Positions 28,727-41,797 of a stretch of 64,000 bases of DNA are shown piece after piece. The notes under the pieces are model-generated. The model was not told where the DNA came from. It did no database searches and was given only the letters and a program-made list of their open reading frames with translations. The translations under genes and the position numbers were made by a program. The DNA is from Impatiens glandulifera (Eukaryota > Streptophyta > Magnoliopsida > Ericales > Balsaminaceae): positions 47,243,689 through 47,307,688 of the forward strand of contig NC_061868.1 in assembly GCF_907164915.1 (NCBI RefSeq). Direction: 5' to 3'. Position 1 is the first letter of the stretch, and the number at the start of each line of letters is the position of its first letter.

Positions 28727-29063
28727 TTGATTAAAATAATATTGAATGACACCTTATTTTGAATGGTAAGTAGCTAAACTCACATTTTTAACTTGAAAAG
28801 TAAGTTTATAATCTTTTGAATAAACCTGGGATTAATTCATTATTATAATTCATCTCTCATTTTAACCTAAGTGTAACACTTTCTTGGCATCTTTTTATTT
28901 GGTTTAATTTGCCACAACTCATTTACTTATTAGGTTTAATTTTACCATCAACAAACACATTTCAACTACTACCAATAGAAAATCATATATAGATTAAATA
29001 ACAATGAAAAAGATGGAAGAAAGAAGAAGAAGATACATGGTTTGAAAAGAGTATACATTTTTC
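28412..29063. other. Spacer with (AT)n
   Basis: (AT)n lies at about 28674-28724. A moderate-GC stretch at 28412-28670 shows no open frame or element I recognise. The rest is the 3' flank of the minus-strand zinc protein gene. Confidence 0.55.
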
Positions 29064-30292
29064 TTAGGGATGATTTTGGGGATCTCCAAGCCACTTTGCT
29101 CGGAAGCCTGTGCCCTTGCAATCACAGCAACTTGTTGATCCCTGTAGAGTGTAAGAAAACCAAATCTTAAAAACAAAGCCAATTCCATAATAACAATTTG
29201 GCAGAGGTTGGTTTGTCATCATCATCATCATCTAGTCTAAAATCCAAGTTATAACTGTTTCTCAAAGCCATGTGATACCTTTCCTGCACATATTACACAG
29301 GTGGTGTTTCTGGAAGGAACTTCACATAGCATGTTATCACCCAGAATAAAGAAACCTGTTCCATTACACCATTTGCATTCAACCTTTCCATTTGAATCGC
29401 AAGAAGAACAAGAAACGGGCCTTGGTTGCTACACACAAAAACAAGTGTATTATATCACCAATATTCATAAATAAAGCAAACACAATTGAAGTCTTGATGC
29501 GTTATACTACAGTTGGTATATCATATCCATTGTCCGGTTAGCACTTCTATTGCACACTGCTATCTTTTTGATAAATCAAGTCAGTCAGGGCATTCTATTG
29601 AATCATCATCCATATGCTTGTTGTTCTCAATATTGAACACTTCAACAACAAATCTTCCCAAATTGGGACCTTGTTGGATCATCTTCTATGAATTATTTTT
29701 GACAAATAGAGCAAAATGCCCGGCCTTTTCTACATCATGCTTACATAAGATGCCTTTTACACACTTCAACTCATCAGGACTCAAGAGGCTCTCATGATCT
29801 ATCGAGTTTGTAGTATAGGGGAATAGGCTTCACGAATAAGAAAATGAACTATTTAGATAGCCTCCCAGTCCAGATAGATTCTTAGAGAGAAACCTAAACT
29901 AGCTAACCAAATTCTCATTCAGTAAATGTTCATGATACATGAATCCAGGGATATGAATCAACCATAGGAGTTGAAGCAATTATCAGTGTTGATTATCTGC
30001 GCAGATTTGGGGCAATTATTCATTTTCAAATGCAGATATCTTAAAATCAAAATTGGATCTATTTTATGGACAGATAAAGGAACCGCCGAGAGTTGGACAA
30101 GAGTTGAATCATCATGATGAACAAGCAGCACATGTATATAAATTTGTCTCGAGTTCTCAGTGAAAACACAAAATCTGAGAGAGTGGAAAATAAAAATGGA
30201 ATTACCTGAGAGATTAACCAGGCTTTTTCCACTCGATTGGCGAAGTTGCTCTCAAAAGAGTTAGCGATTGAAGCCCGAGTTCGGAAAGCCAT
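29064..30292 (-). CDS. Small DnaJ-type cysteine-rich zinc-finger protein
   Basis: Three exons on the minus strand: 30292-30206 (29 codons), 29428-29279 (50 codons) and 29141-29064 (25 codons plus stop), all phase 0, giving 104 aa. The protein has four CxxC motifs (36-39, 47-50, 73-76, 84-87), two of them followed by the GTGF word of DnaJ central zinc domains; there is no J domain. Plants have such 'DnaJ-related' proteins (LQY1, BSD2 and others) acting as thiol or protein-folding helpers, often in plastids. The N-terminus here (MAFRTRASIANSFESNF) is Arg/Ser-rich, but I cannot call a transit peptide. The conserved words EVPSRNTTCVICAGK and GTGFRAKWL fix the exon joins. The exact function is unknown. 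Confidence 0.88.
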
Positions 30293-33223
30293 AGACGTAG
30301 ATTTGGTTGTCCAGATCGGGAATGTTCTCGGAGAAAAAGAGCTGATATTGCTCATCGATTCCATGGAGATTACGAATATCAATTATTAAGTGTTGTTGAG
30401 GAGGACGAGGGTTTGGCGGCGAGATGAATTGGTGAAACAGCCTTTTCATGTGGCGCAAACATTACGGAATTCCAAAGTCTTCTTACAATCAATCAATCTC
30501 CTCATTATATATATATAATATTTTAAATTCTTCTTAAATTTTACTTTTATTTTTTAATATAAAAAATAATAATGTAAATTTGATAATCTTTACCTTTTTT
30601 TTATATTTTAATTTATTATATTATTTAATTTTTATATAGTTATTTTGATTATATAATATTATTTATAGTATTCAATTATATTCAAAAATAGAAAAATAAA
30701 TTGTTTTCATTTTAATTAAAAATAAAAATTGTTTTCATTTGGTCCATGTTTTTAATAAATAATTGGGTTTTTTTAAATAATAGATTTTTTTAATTATTAA
30801 AAATACATTTTTTTAGTAAAAATTATATAATATTTTTTTAAAAAAAGATTTGTTTAAAATAAATTAATTTATTATTTTAAATAATATAATGGGAGGAATT
30901 AAAATTCAATAAATAAAATATATAATTATTTAAATAATGTAAATCTAAACAAATATAAAAAAGAAATGAGCAAAAAAATTTAATTAAGAAAATAATATAT
31001 TTAATTTTATTAGAAAAAAGAAAATAATATTCATATGGATTATAAGAAACCAATGCATGACACGTACTCCTAAGGCGTGACAGTTGCACTCGAGACCTCT
31101 CAGCTCACAATCAAGTATGTGAAACTCATTGATTGAAAACGAATTAGAGCTAGTTTGATCTTGTATTATTTAAGGTTTGTATTATATATATATTTTAATA
31201 TATTTAAGTTTTGGGTTGATCATTGTTATAATAATCAAGCTTTTTATATTTAAAATTTAAATTTTGTAAAATAAAATAAAAAATATTTTATATTTATTAA
31301 TTAAGTGGTTGTTAACTAGTTTGACATAGATTTCTTTTAAAGAAAATTATAAAAAATAGTATTTGGGTTAATTCCTAAAAAAAACTTACATCTGGAGTTT
31401 TTTTTTAAATGATTTTGAATAAAATAAATTATGGTTGTGATAATTTTGAGGAGGTTGTAATATTTTTTTGATAAAAATATTTAAATATTATTGATATATA
31501 TAAATAAAATAAATAATAATAATTTAAATATATGATATTTTATATTTTTAATTAATAAATAAAGTGAAATGATGTTTGATTTTTTTAAATTATTAAATAA
31601 CTCAAAACTAAAAAAAAAAGTCTTGTAAATGTAGTGATTTTTTATATATATATAATTACCTTTGTAAGAAACTTCATAAATTAGTCATCTCATAATTAAG
31701 ATTTTAGTGTATATTATTGCTTCAATTTTCTTTAAAATTGTAGTTTTCAATATTTTGTTGGTTTTTGAATTTTTGGGCAAAGAAATATTATTACTTTTAA
31801 AGGCTTTGATCAATATGAAATATTATTATTACTATTACAATGCAATCCAATTAAAACATTTTTTTTTTCATTTTTGTATGTATATGAGGAAATGCATATA
31901 CATGTGCACAAAATTATTAGTAAACAAACAAAATGAAATGAGTACATTTTTTGAAGTTCTATTTGAAAATTTGTTGAGTTTGTTTAAATTTGAATGAATA
32001 ATATTATTAAATTTATTAATATATACATAATTAAAATTAAAATATATTTCAGAAAATTATTTTTCCTAAATCGATATCCAAATAAAATATTTAAAAAAAA
32101 TAAATTTTATTTTATCTAAAACCAAATTCAACTCTGAATCCTGTACAATTCCAAATTCGACTATACATATGTTTACATACAAAGACAAATTAGGAAACTC
32201 ACTTTTTATATTTTAGCACCATGGGTCCTGGTTTTTATATTTGGTTACAAATTAACTCTCAATTGGTTTTGTTTATTTATTATCAGAGATATTTTTTTAG
32301 ATAAATTTTACTATATAACCTCACTTAATTAGAATAGTTTTGATGATAAATTAAACATGAGATCTTAGTCTTAGGAGAAGTTTTTTTTTTTGTTTTTTTT
32401 AAATGGAATACTTTCTTGAATCAATTTTGATTTAAATGTTATTCTATTAAATTTTCTACAAATTGATTTTTCATTTCTGTCTTTTATTTTTTTTACTATT
32501 CACTTGTATTTTAATATTTGTTTGTATATACAAAACAATTTAGTTGACAAACACCACCCGATTTATTAACAACAAGTAGATCTACGTCAGGAGAATTAGA
32601 CGTCGGTTGAACGGAGAAAATTTACAAAGTATTCGACTAGCCAATTAGTTAAAAATCAATACATCTTAGGTGTGAATTGTCATGCCAAATATGATTAAGA
32701 ATGTAGTCGGACTCCTGTGTAGTTACACACACTTGATAAAAGAAATTTAGATCCACCTTATATTCAAATTTAGAGAAGTATAAAATAAAAGAGAACAAAA
32801 GAAAAGAAGATGATGCATAATATTTATTCTACCACTCGTATTATGGGTCACAGATTCAAGAGTTATAATTTTATTTTTTTATCGTAAGATTTTGTCACTT
32901 AAATTATCTAACAAGTTTAAATATATATTTTGCAAATAAAATTAAATGAACAATTTATACAACCTTTGTAGGTTGTAACTAATATTTTTTAGTTATATTT
33001 TTTTTTTGTTATAAGGGTATCATAGATTAAAAGCAAAAATTACAGTCATAGATTATAAACAAAAATTATAGCAACAAATTTAGTTTAGTTATTCAAGACT
33101 ATTCATACTCAAGAGCACATTGAGTAGAATGATTTGGATAAATCAATTTTAAATTAAGTATGAAAACTTGTACAACAATTTATTTATGTATTTATAATCT
33201 ATTATTGTCTTTTATGTTTTTAT
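30293..33223. other. AT-rich intergenic spacer
   Basis: No gene is seen. Open frames at 30261-30458 and 30059-30382 overlap the first exon of the zinc protein in other frames. Those at 30877 and 31707 are low-complexity. Confidence 0.6.
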
Positions 33224-33830
33224 TAGGGATGTTCACCGATTGATTAATTGGTTAATCGGTTTTGATTAAGTTCGATTTTACCTACTAATTTACCTACTTA
33301 TTTTACAAATTAGTTAACCGGTATTGGTATTGATATCGGTTTTACCAATTCTGGTTCTACAGGTTTCGTTCGGTTCCGACAAATTAACTGGGTATAACCA
33401 ATAACCAATAATTCAATTTTTTTAATTAGGTATTAAATTTATTATTTCAAAATCCTTTTAGTAATATATTTTATAAATATATTTAAAAATATGTTATAAT
33501 CATTTTATATGTAATAATATAATATAATTTAAGAGTATTCATTTTTAAACGGATATATCTATTTTAAAATTATATATAAATTATAATTTAAAAATAACTG
33601 ATGTATATAGATTATTAAATATTATTTATAGTATATTTAATATTTACAAAAATAAATAATATAAATTATAATATATATAAATATATAATAAAATTATTAC
33701 TGAGTTAAATGGATTGGTTAAACAGATAGAAAAATAGTTTAACCGTAATTCGAATTGGTTAACCGATAAATTGATAAATTATCGATTCAGTTCAGTTATA
33801 GGTTTTCGAGTTTTTTTTTTTTCCCTAACT
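33224..33830. mobile_element. Candidate non-autonomous hAT-like element
   Basis: It starts TAGGGATGTTCACCGATTGA and ends in TCCCTAA-like sequence. The interior carries repeated gg(t)taaccgat and cggtttt words in both directions at the two ends. Such TAGGGATGTTCA starts recur in plant hAT elements. No 8-bp target duplication was found. Confidence 0.4.
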
Positions 33831-34529
33831 TAGTTTCTACTTTCTACCATTTAAATTGTTATTTTTTTCACAAATTTAATATTGGTGATAAAATTTTATT
33901 ATCTTACCTAGTATCAATTTTAGCCAACTTAACCCTATTTATCTAACAGTGGCTGTCACTAGATTCCCCCTATAATGACAGATCAACGGTCTAGATAACT
34001 TGCAATGAAATAATTAGGGTCTTGTTTGGCTCTCTTCTTAATAAAACGATTTATCTCAATATTTGATATTATTATTTTTTAAAAAGTAGTGTTTTCTAAA
34101 AATGGATTGATAAGAAAAAAAAATGGTAGAGATAAAATCTGAGTTGATAAGAAGGGAAAAAACAAAAACAAACAGGCACTAAAAGTGGGACTTGGAAGAA
34201 ATGGCAGCATTTGTCCCACACAATAGCACGAGGGTCGGTCCTGTGAGAAAAAAGCGCCTCCATCTTCCCCTTTGAAGGCTCCATTTCTACGTCTTCTCTA
34301 TTGTCAGATCGACGCCAAACCCATATCCAAAACAAGTTTCTTTTCTCGATTCATCGCTTCCTAAAGGACGATTCAGCTGAATCCGATCTAATCTAATCTA
34401 ATCTCACTTTTATTGTTTATCTATAGATCAGGATATATGTTCACTTGATTCTTTTGTTCAATATATAAATCCATATCTATTTGTCACTTAATTCTTTGAA
34501 GAAGAAGGAGGAGGGGACTGTCTTCGATC
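33831..34529. other. Spacer and 5' region of UBP22
   Basis: It includes tagggtcttgtttggctctc near 34015, a common edge of plant MITEs. A TATATAAAT word lies about 65 bases before the UBP22 start codon. A CT-rich stretch at 34385-34405 is probable 5' leader. Confidence 0.45.
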
Positions 34530-36807
34530 ATGTGTCCTAGGAACCCTTTATACTCAATCGTCACACCATGTAAGCATTTATCAGATTACAAGCTTAATCA
34601 TGGTATTCATGGCTACAATATGATCAAAACCTTCTTAAAAATCCTCCCTGAAGGGAGGACAGTGATTGATAGTACCAAATTGAAGGTGCCCAGATGCAGT
34701 TTCTGTTCTGGGAATGAAGGTAGATTATTCATGTGTTTGATCTGTTCATCAGTTTCATGTTATCTGTCATCATCGGAATCATTAGAATCAAATCATGCTC
34801 TTTTTCATGCGCAATCCATGTCTGCTCATGATGTTGCAGTAGATTTGGATAGAGGGGAGCTTTATTGTTTTGTGTGTTGTGATCAAGTATATGATCCTGA
34901 TTTTGATAAAGCTCTGATCTCTAATCATGTTGTTACGACATTGTTGTCTTCTAAATCTGAGAATAATAATAATAACGGGTCTTCTGTTTTGGGTCTGAAG
35001 AAAAGGAAAAGATTTGGAGATATGGATCCAAATGACATGAAACGGTTTGTTTCATTGATGGATCGCAGGTCTAAATCTTGTTTTCCAACTGGTTTGAGAG
35101 GTTTGAACAATTTGGGGAATACTTGTTTCATGAACTCTGTATTGCAAGCTTTCTTACATGCTCCTCCATTGAGAAATTATTTCTTGAGTGATCGTCATAA
35201 TCGGGGAAACTGCCGGAAGATGATGTCGCCGGGGAAGAACCACCTCTGCTTGCCTTGTGATATCTATTCCATCTTCTCAGCTGCTTTTTCCGGTGATCGG
35301 ACTCCTTACAGCCCAGCTCAGTTTCTTTACAGGTTTGTCTCTACAGTTTTTGTATCTGGATTTATCTTATGATTCGGATTTTGAGAATCCCTTTAACCTT
35401 TGAAATCTCTTGTTTTCTGATTTTTCAGTTGGTGGCAGCATTCAGAGAATCTTGCGTTCTATGAGCAGCAGGATGCTCATGAGTTCTTTATTTCAGTGCT
35501 GGATAGAATTCATGAAATAGAAGGGAAATCAATCTACCCAGTTAATAAAGGTAATCATTTGGATTGAGCCTATTTATGAAAAGTTCAAATTGAAAATGAT
35601 GTTTTTTCTTCTGAGATAAGATATTTTTTAATGGATCATGCTAAGGTCTTCATTGTTGTGTTGGGTGATTTGAAAAATAGCATCATCTAATGTAGAGAGT
35701 AGGTTAAGTTAACAAAAGTAAGTGTAATTCGATAATTTAGTTGATTATTTGAATGATTGGTCGAAGAAGGGAATTGATCGGGTTATTTTGATTAAATTCA
35801 AGTAACCCTTCATCAAATAAGTTCTATTTATTGAATCATGATTGATATTATAGTGTAAATTTTTGTATCATTGTTATTTTTGACAAATATAACTAACCCA
35901 CAAGATTGTTTAAGGGGAAAGAGTATTGGTTGAATTTCCTCAAAAAAATCCCTGATTTTACAAAAGAAAGAAAAAGAAAAGGAAAAAACAATCTAATGAT
36001 TTTTATCCAACAGGATTTTAACCGTTTTTCTCTCTTGCAGACGGAGATTGTCAGTGTATCGCTCATAAATCGTTTTCGGGTTTATTGAGATCGGATGTGA
36101 CTTGTATGACTTGCGGGTTTTCGTCCACTACATACGATCCCTGCCTCGACATTTCTCTCGATTTGGATACAAACATACCACCCAACAAAAAAGCTAAACC
36201 AGCTAGTAACTCTAGCGTTTCCACTCTCGGACGCTGCCTGGATCTCTTCACTCGACCAGAAAGATTAGGGTCGGATCAGAAATTCTTCTGCCGGAACTGC
36301 CAACAGAAACAAGATTCCACCAAACAAATGTCCATCAAAAGGCTGCCTTTGGTTCTCTGTCTGCACATAAAGAGATTCCATCACTCGCCTGTGAAGAGAT
36401 TATCGAGGAAAATCGACCAACCTTTACGTTTTCCCTTCTCGTTAGACATGGCGCCCTATCTTTCGTCTTCGGTGATCGGAAAAAGATTCGGAAACAGGAT
36501 TTTTCCATTCGAAGGCGACGAATCGGATGTGAATTCGGATTTTGAGATATTTGCGGTGGTTACTCACTCGGGAATGATGGATTCGGGGCACTATTTGACC
36601 TACTTGAGGTTGAATAATCAATGGTATAAGTGCGACGATGCTTGGATAACCGAAGTTGACGATCAAGTGGTGAGAAATTGTCAATGTTATATGATTTATT
36701 ATGTGCAGAAAACGCTTTATCATAGAGATAGAGCAGGCGAAGATCCTGGTTGTTTACCAATGTCTCCACGTGGAGATGCGTTTGTTCCAATTGCCGGTTG
36801 TTGCTAA
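34530..36807 (+). CDS. UBP22: Ubiquitin carboxyl-terminal hydrolase 22 (SAGA deubiquitinase, Ubp8/USP22 type)
   Basis: Three exons, 34530-35332, 35429-35550 and 36041-36807, give 563 aa, close to Arabidopsis UBP22. It removes ubiquitin from histone H2B as the catalytic subunit of the SAGA-type deubiquitinating module in the nucleus. Visible: an N-terminal ZnF-UBP domain (C14, H16, C56, C59, C69, C72, C77), a basic KKRKR run (possible nuclear signal), the Cys box GNTCFMN with catalytic Cys199, a QQDAHEF block (exon 2), CxxC pairs ([13 protein letters not shown]) of the inserted zinc site, the His box with His492 (MDSGHYLTY), and a CDDAWI Asp block. All catalytic residues are present, so it should be active. 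Introns are in phases 2 and 1. I chose the first in-frame ATG because the family starts MCPRN-like just before the zinc domain. Confidence 0.94.
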
Positions 36808-37820
36808 TCAACAAATGTTTTGGTCTCATTTGCATTAAACGACTCGTTTTCTTATCAATGATGATAGAATTCTCAAACGTATCGACTTGGAAATGAAAAG
36901 TCTCCAAACGATGTTGATACTCACGAGGAGACCGAACTACTCGGTTGGAGCTATTGAAACTATCAAAATGTCGGTTTTTGGCATGAAAGATGAAGTGTTT
37001 GATTTCAGTCAAAATGAATGTCTTGCAAATTTGAGGCTAGATTGGAGTCGTTTTGATGAACAGATTCTGCATTTTGTTTTTCTTGACCTTTTCGATTTTT
37101 GGTTTAAAAACCATTGGCAACTATTCTGCGTTTTTTCGCCAATTTTTTAATTTGGGATATTTGGATGTTTTCTAAATTCAAATTATTTCATATTTCAATA
37201 TAGACAGAATTTGAAGGCTGAATGTCTTATCATTGGATATTATCATCTTTGTTATTTTAAAGCAATTTAGATGATGGCAAATTGTAAAATTAATAAAACT
37301 ATATATAAGCATAAGTTCAAATAAGTTAAAGCACTCTTCTTGAAATTATAACACTCCTAGAACTGAATTTGAAAAAAGAAAAACATATTGTATGAATATT
37401 TGTATAAGGAAGTTATGTAAAAAATAATTATTTCATATGAGATACTTGAAAAACAAAAACATTAACCCAGCTCCAATCGTTTCCAAACAAAATCAAAGAT
37501 CCAAGATCATGTTACAACAAAGAAAAGGAAAAACCAGTGTCCTAACAATTTTTCGTAAATTTTTTAAATGAGATCATGATTATAAGGTTGTAACAAAACA
37601 ACATTACAAACCAAGGTTAATTGTAAGAGAGAATGAACAGTAATAAAAAAGAACATGATATGTTGTTTGACAAGCAAACTAGCACACTTTTGACATATTC
37701 TTTTCACATCTCAATCAATAACAATAAGCAAAACAAAACAAAGCAAAGACCCAACAGACCAAATACAATTTGTACCCTTCCTCATAAATGCTTCCCTTTC
37801 GGACTACTGAAATAATAATA
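36808..37820. other. 3' flanks of convergent UBP22 and ERH
   Basis: An open frame at 36887-37150 has no family match that I can see; it is probably the UBP22 3' UTR. The two genes point at each other across about 1 kb. Confidence 0.55.
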
Positions 37821-40800
37821 TCAATGAGCTAATTTCTTAAGGTGTTGAAACATTTTATGCTTCATCCATTGTCGATCGTTTGGCAGGTATGCCTGAATTG
37901 AGTGGTCAAAACTGCAAAAAATCAAGAGTAGATCAATAAATAAAAAAAGGGGGATTTGAATTGAATTTGTCGCATCGAATTATCAAAATCTAAGCACTTA
38001 ATTTTGAAGTTAAGAGAAACATACACCAAAGCACTCATGTCAGAAAGGCCATCCATGAAATTGTAGAGATCTGCAATATCATAAGTGAGGTTTCTGATGG
38101 TTGGATTTATCTCCTTGAGCTTTCTTTCATATAATCCACAAATGCCTGTTCATGTATAATAATAATAATAGAACCCGTCAATAAAGCAAGAACAAATGGA
38201 CCCTAATTGTGGAAAAGGTTTATATAAATAATAATTGATGAGATACATTCAAGGACACTAGTTATTTTTGTCCGTGTATATCAACCACGACATGACATGA
38301 CTATTTAATATCAATTCAGATTTAGTGGGTCAAAAACCAAAGTCAATATTACTTAAAGAAAACCAGATTGTCTTGTATCAAACCACAATAATGCTGACAG
38401 TTAGATTTGGTTGATAGTATATCTCTTAAAATGAAACAGAGGCATGTATTTAGGGATTACAAGAACAAAAGGATAATATGGAAATTAAGAATAGTTCAGA
38501 GATGAGATTTAAATACCATTTGTTGCTAAACATTGTAAATCAATAATTAATGAGGAAACCTCCAACAAGCTTTAAGGCATGAAAACACCAAACCTACATA
38601 TCAATTTTCTAAAAACAAGCGAACAAACATACACCTCCTTCTCGTAGAAAATGTCTTCAACTCTATAAAACAAAATGTCTTTTGGAAGAACAATACAGGC
38701 CTACCATGTAGGACCTAAAGGAAGTATTATCACAAAAAATGCAGAAGCATAGATAGTATCATAATGACTAACTTCTTTTCTTTAGACCAAGGTTTTTTTC
38801 TTGAACTAGCATAACATACCATCCCGTGACCTACTTCAATCAAGGTTTTGTCAGTGGGAATTGAACCTAAAGATCTCAGACCCCTAGTTCAAGATACTGA
38901 CATAAATTATTATTATCTCTTAGTCAGATAAATATCCATTTTAACTCGTATATATTCAGCAATGAAAATGAAAGTTACACTTATAAAATGATAATAGATA
39001 ACTTTAACATTACCAAACTTTTCAGTTTTAGCCAACAAGTCTATTGCATTGTTAATCTTAACAAGTCATATCCAGATGAATTTAATCATACCATCCATTG
39101 CCTGGCTTATAGAATCATAATCCATAAATGTTCTACTTGCCCTACTTGGAGTCGTCTGCATCAGAACAATAGTGTGCCTATTGGCCTACAAAGAGGAAAT
39201 ACAGTCATCAGTATACTAGGTGGAAGTCATGGCTGTGGCCTGTGGGGGATCATGTTCAATTCCTACCTTAAAAAAAAGTATACTAGGATAAATTATCATA
39301 CTTGTAATCAAGGATTGATATAAAATGATAAGAACCAACATTAACAAGATGAAGAAATGTTGAATTCTTCTACAGAAACAGGCAATGAAAGAGGGAAGAA
39401 ACACAGATCTAACTTTTCAAGAAGCAAGAATCCTCACCTCATTCAACCCATATCCTTTTCTAATAGAAAGTCATTGATTTACAAACATTTTGGAAAAAAG
39501 ATGAAATATCAAATCTACTTAATTGCTCATGTGATACATATTTGAGTGCAGGCAATCCATTACATATTTATTTACACTAAATTTTTTCTTTGGAGGATGC
39601 TAACACAACATCCCACAGCCATATCCCCCACTTCAAACAAGGTGCTTTCAGGGAAATGAACTTGAAACCTCAACTTCTTAAGTTCAAAACTCTTATTTCT
39701 TGAGCTACCCTGGATAAGGAACATTTAAAAGTACCTGCACTCCACTTCTTTGGGTTCCAAAATTGGTTTAAGGTGTTCATTAACTAGATCCAGAAAATTT
39801 CTGGTTTAATTCAAATACATGATTCGACACATAATCCACTGACAAAAAGAGTGAACTTAAAAAGCAGAAACCCAAGCTATGATATCTTCATCAGACTTTA
39901 GAATGGCCTGAGAACTCGTCTCTCCATCATACATTACTCAAATAAGTCATATCTGGAAGACAGCAATAATTAACTTAGGTAGCACAACAGCTGAATAGAT
40001 ATGGTACATGCCATCATTGTCAACACTAACCATGGACCACAATATAACAAACCCCTAGTTCCTGCATCCCCATGGACCACAATCTTATTCACTTTACTCA
40101 TGTACATAAAACCGAGCAGAATAGGTCTATCACAAAATTACCATCTTTCAATCTACTTGAAGCAAAATAGTTTAACTTAGACATCCATTTGGTAAAGTCA
40201 TGAACCTGAATTGCCAAATATAGATATTGACATCATGAATACACACTAAAAGTGGTTCCTTTCTTTCAAACACCTAGAGTTGGACCGCAGCAACAATTCC
40301 AGATATCGGGGTTCTAAAAAGCTAATAGATTCTTCTTCCATTTCTAGTTCCATGTTTATTCACGCCCGTACACTTGTAGATATGACAAAAAATGTATCTA
40401 AGTAACTAAATTGAGCTGGTGTTGATAATGGACGGCTGATATTGAACCTTGAAATGAAAACCTAGTTCATTCATCAATACTATAAGTTTTATGGAAACCG
40501 TCACTGCATGCCCGAAGAAGAAGAATAAAGAAAAAGAGGAATAACAGTCCGAAATCTGGTTATTAAGCTAAAAAACATGTTTAGAAACAAGACTAGTGTG
40601 TTTGTTCGAATCAAAAGCAAAAAAGTAGAAGAAAGTGGAGTGATCCGGTCTGAAAGTAGGGTTTATTATTGAAGGCGTAAACCTAGTTGAATATCAGAAG
40701 AGAAGAAGGGGATAAGAGATAGCAAAACCACGGAATGGATCAACGGTGGCGATACGAGCATAAAGTTGAAGATATAAGATAAAGAATTTCGCTATTTAAA

Positions 40801-40836
40801 GTAAGAACTAATAGAGAAGACGAACGTACGTACCAT
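37821..40836 (-). CDS. ERH: Enhancer of rudimentary homologue (ERH)
   Basis: Four coding exons on the minus strand: 40836-40834 (the ATG alone), 39185-39092, 38145-38025 and 37911-37821, giving 102 aa (human ERH 104). ERH is a small, highly conserved nuclear protein that dimerises and joins RNA-processing and RNA-decay complexes. The full-length fold is covered: NRHTIVLMQT, RTFMDYDSISQAMDGICGLY, NLTYDIADLYNFMDGL, DHSIQAYLPNDRQW. Exon 1 contributes only the start codon, directly followed by the donor GTACGTACG. Exon 3 ends at GTATGT, which is preferred over an overlapping GTGTAT because it keeps the ALVFDHSIQ frame. Intron 1 is about 1.65 kb, intron 2 about 0.9 kb. The 5' leader runs rightward toward 40.9 kb. 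Confidence 0.92.
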
Positions 40837-41797
40837 GTTTATAGATGAGATGATCGGAGGAGAGGAGAGGAGAGGAGTCTCAGCGTTGCCTGTAAAAGAA
40901 AAGAAAGAAGAATAAAAAGATGGAGATGGAGAGAGACGCAGTTTGAGGACGTTACTAAAAAAAATCACTTTTTATTTGAAAATAATTAATTAACATGCCC
41001 ATTTAAAACACTTTTATTTCTTTTTATTTATCTCATTATTTTCATCTCTATACGAATTTAATATTTTATTAAAAACGGGTTGGTAACAAATAGCGTGTTC
41101 AAATTTAGAACTAATTCTCATCTTTCAAACAATTTTTTTTTAAATATTCGTTAACATTTCCAAACTACCTATTTTTCTCTCAAAAACATTAATTAACATT
41201 TTAATTACAAATTTTCTCTACTAAATTCATTACTTTATTTTAACAATTTTAAGTGAATTAATTGTTAAAGTATTCATATTTAATTTTTAAGATTAGAGTT
41301 TTGAATCATAAAAGATGCAAATTAAGATTTTAAAGAATATATTCTTGATTATAAATATATTTTATTTTATATTTTTTTTCCTAATTATTTTCTCTCTCAT
41401 TAATTATATATATTTTCACTAATCATGTAAAAAAATTCATTAATTTATATATATATATAAATAAATAGTTACCTCTTATAATATATTATATTATTTTTCA
41501 TCATTAATTTTATATAAATACATTTGATCTTTTATTATACATTTCTTTTCTCATCCTATATATATATATAATATTTTTCTTTATTCGTATAAATAATATT
41601 TTTGATTAATATAAAAAATAATTAATGGATAATAAATATTAAATACAAAAAATATATATATACATACACAAAATAATAAAATTATTTTAACAATCTTAAG
41701 TAATCTAAATGTTAAAGTGTTCATATTTCACGCATTATTGACTATAATATGTAGTGGCGCAACTTTTAAACAAATGATACGAGACATCTGAAAGTGT
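40837..41797. other. ERH upstream region and spacer
   Basis: A purine-rich stretch (gaggagaggagaggag at about 40860) is probable ERH 5' UTR or promoter. Beyond 40970 it is A/T-rich without genes. Confidence 0.5.

Noticed and set aside
36442..37012. Minus-strand frames over the UBP22 3' end
   Set aside because: They are antisense shadows of UBP22 exon 3, with no independent support.
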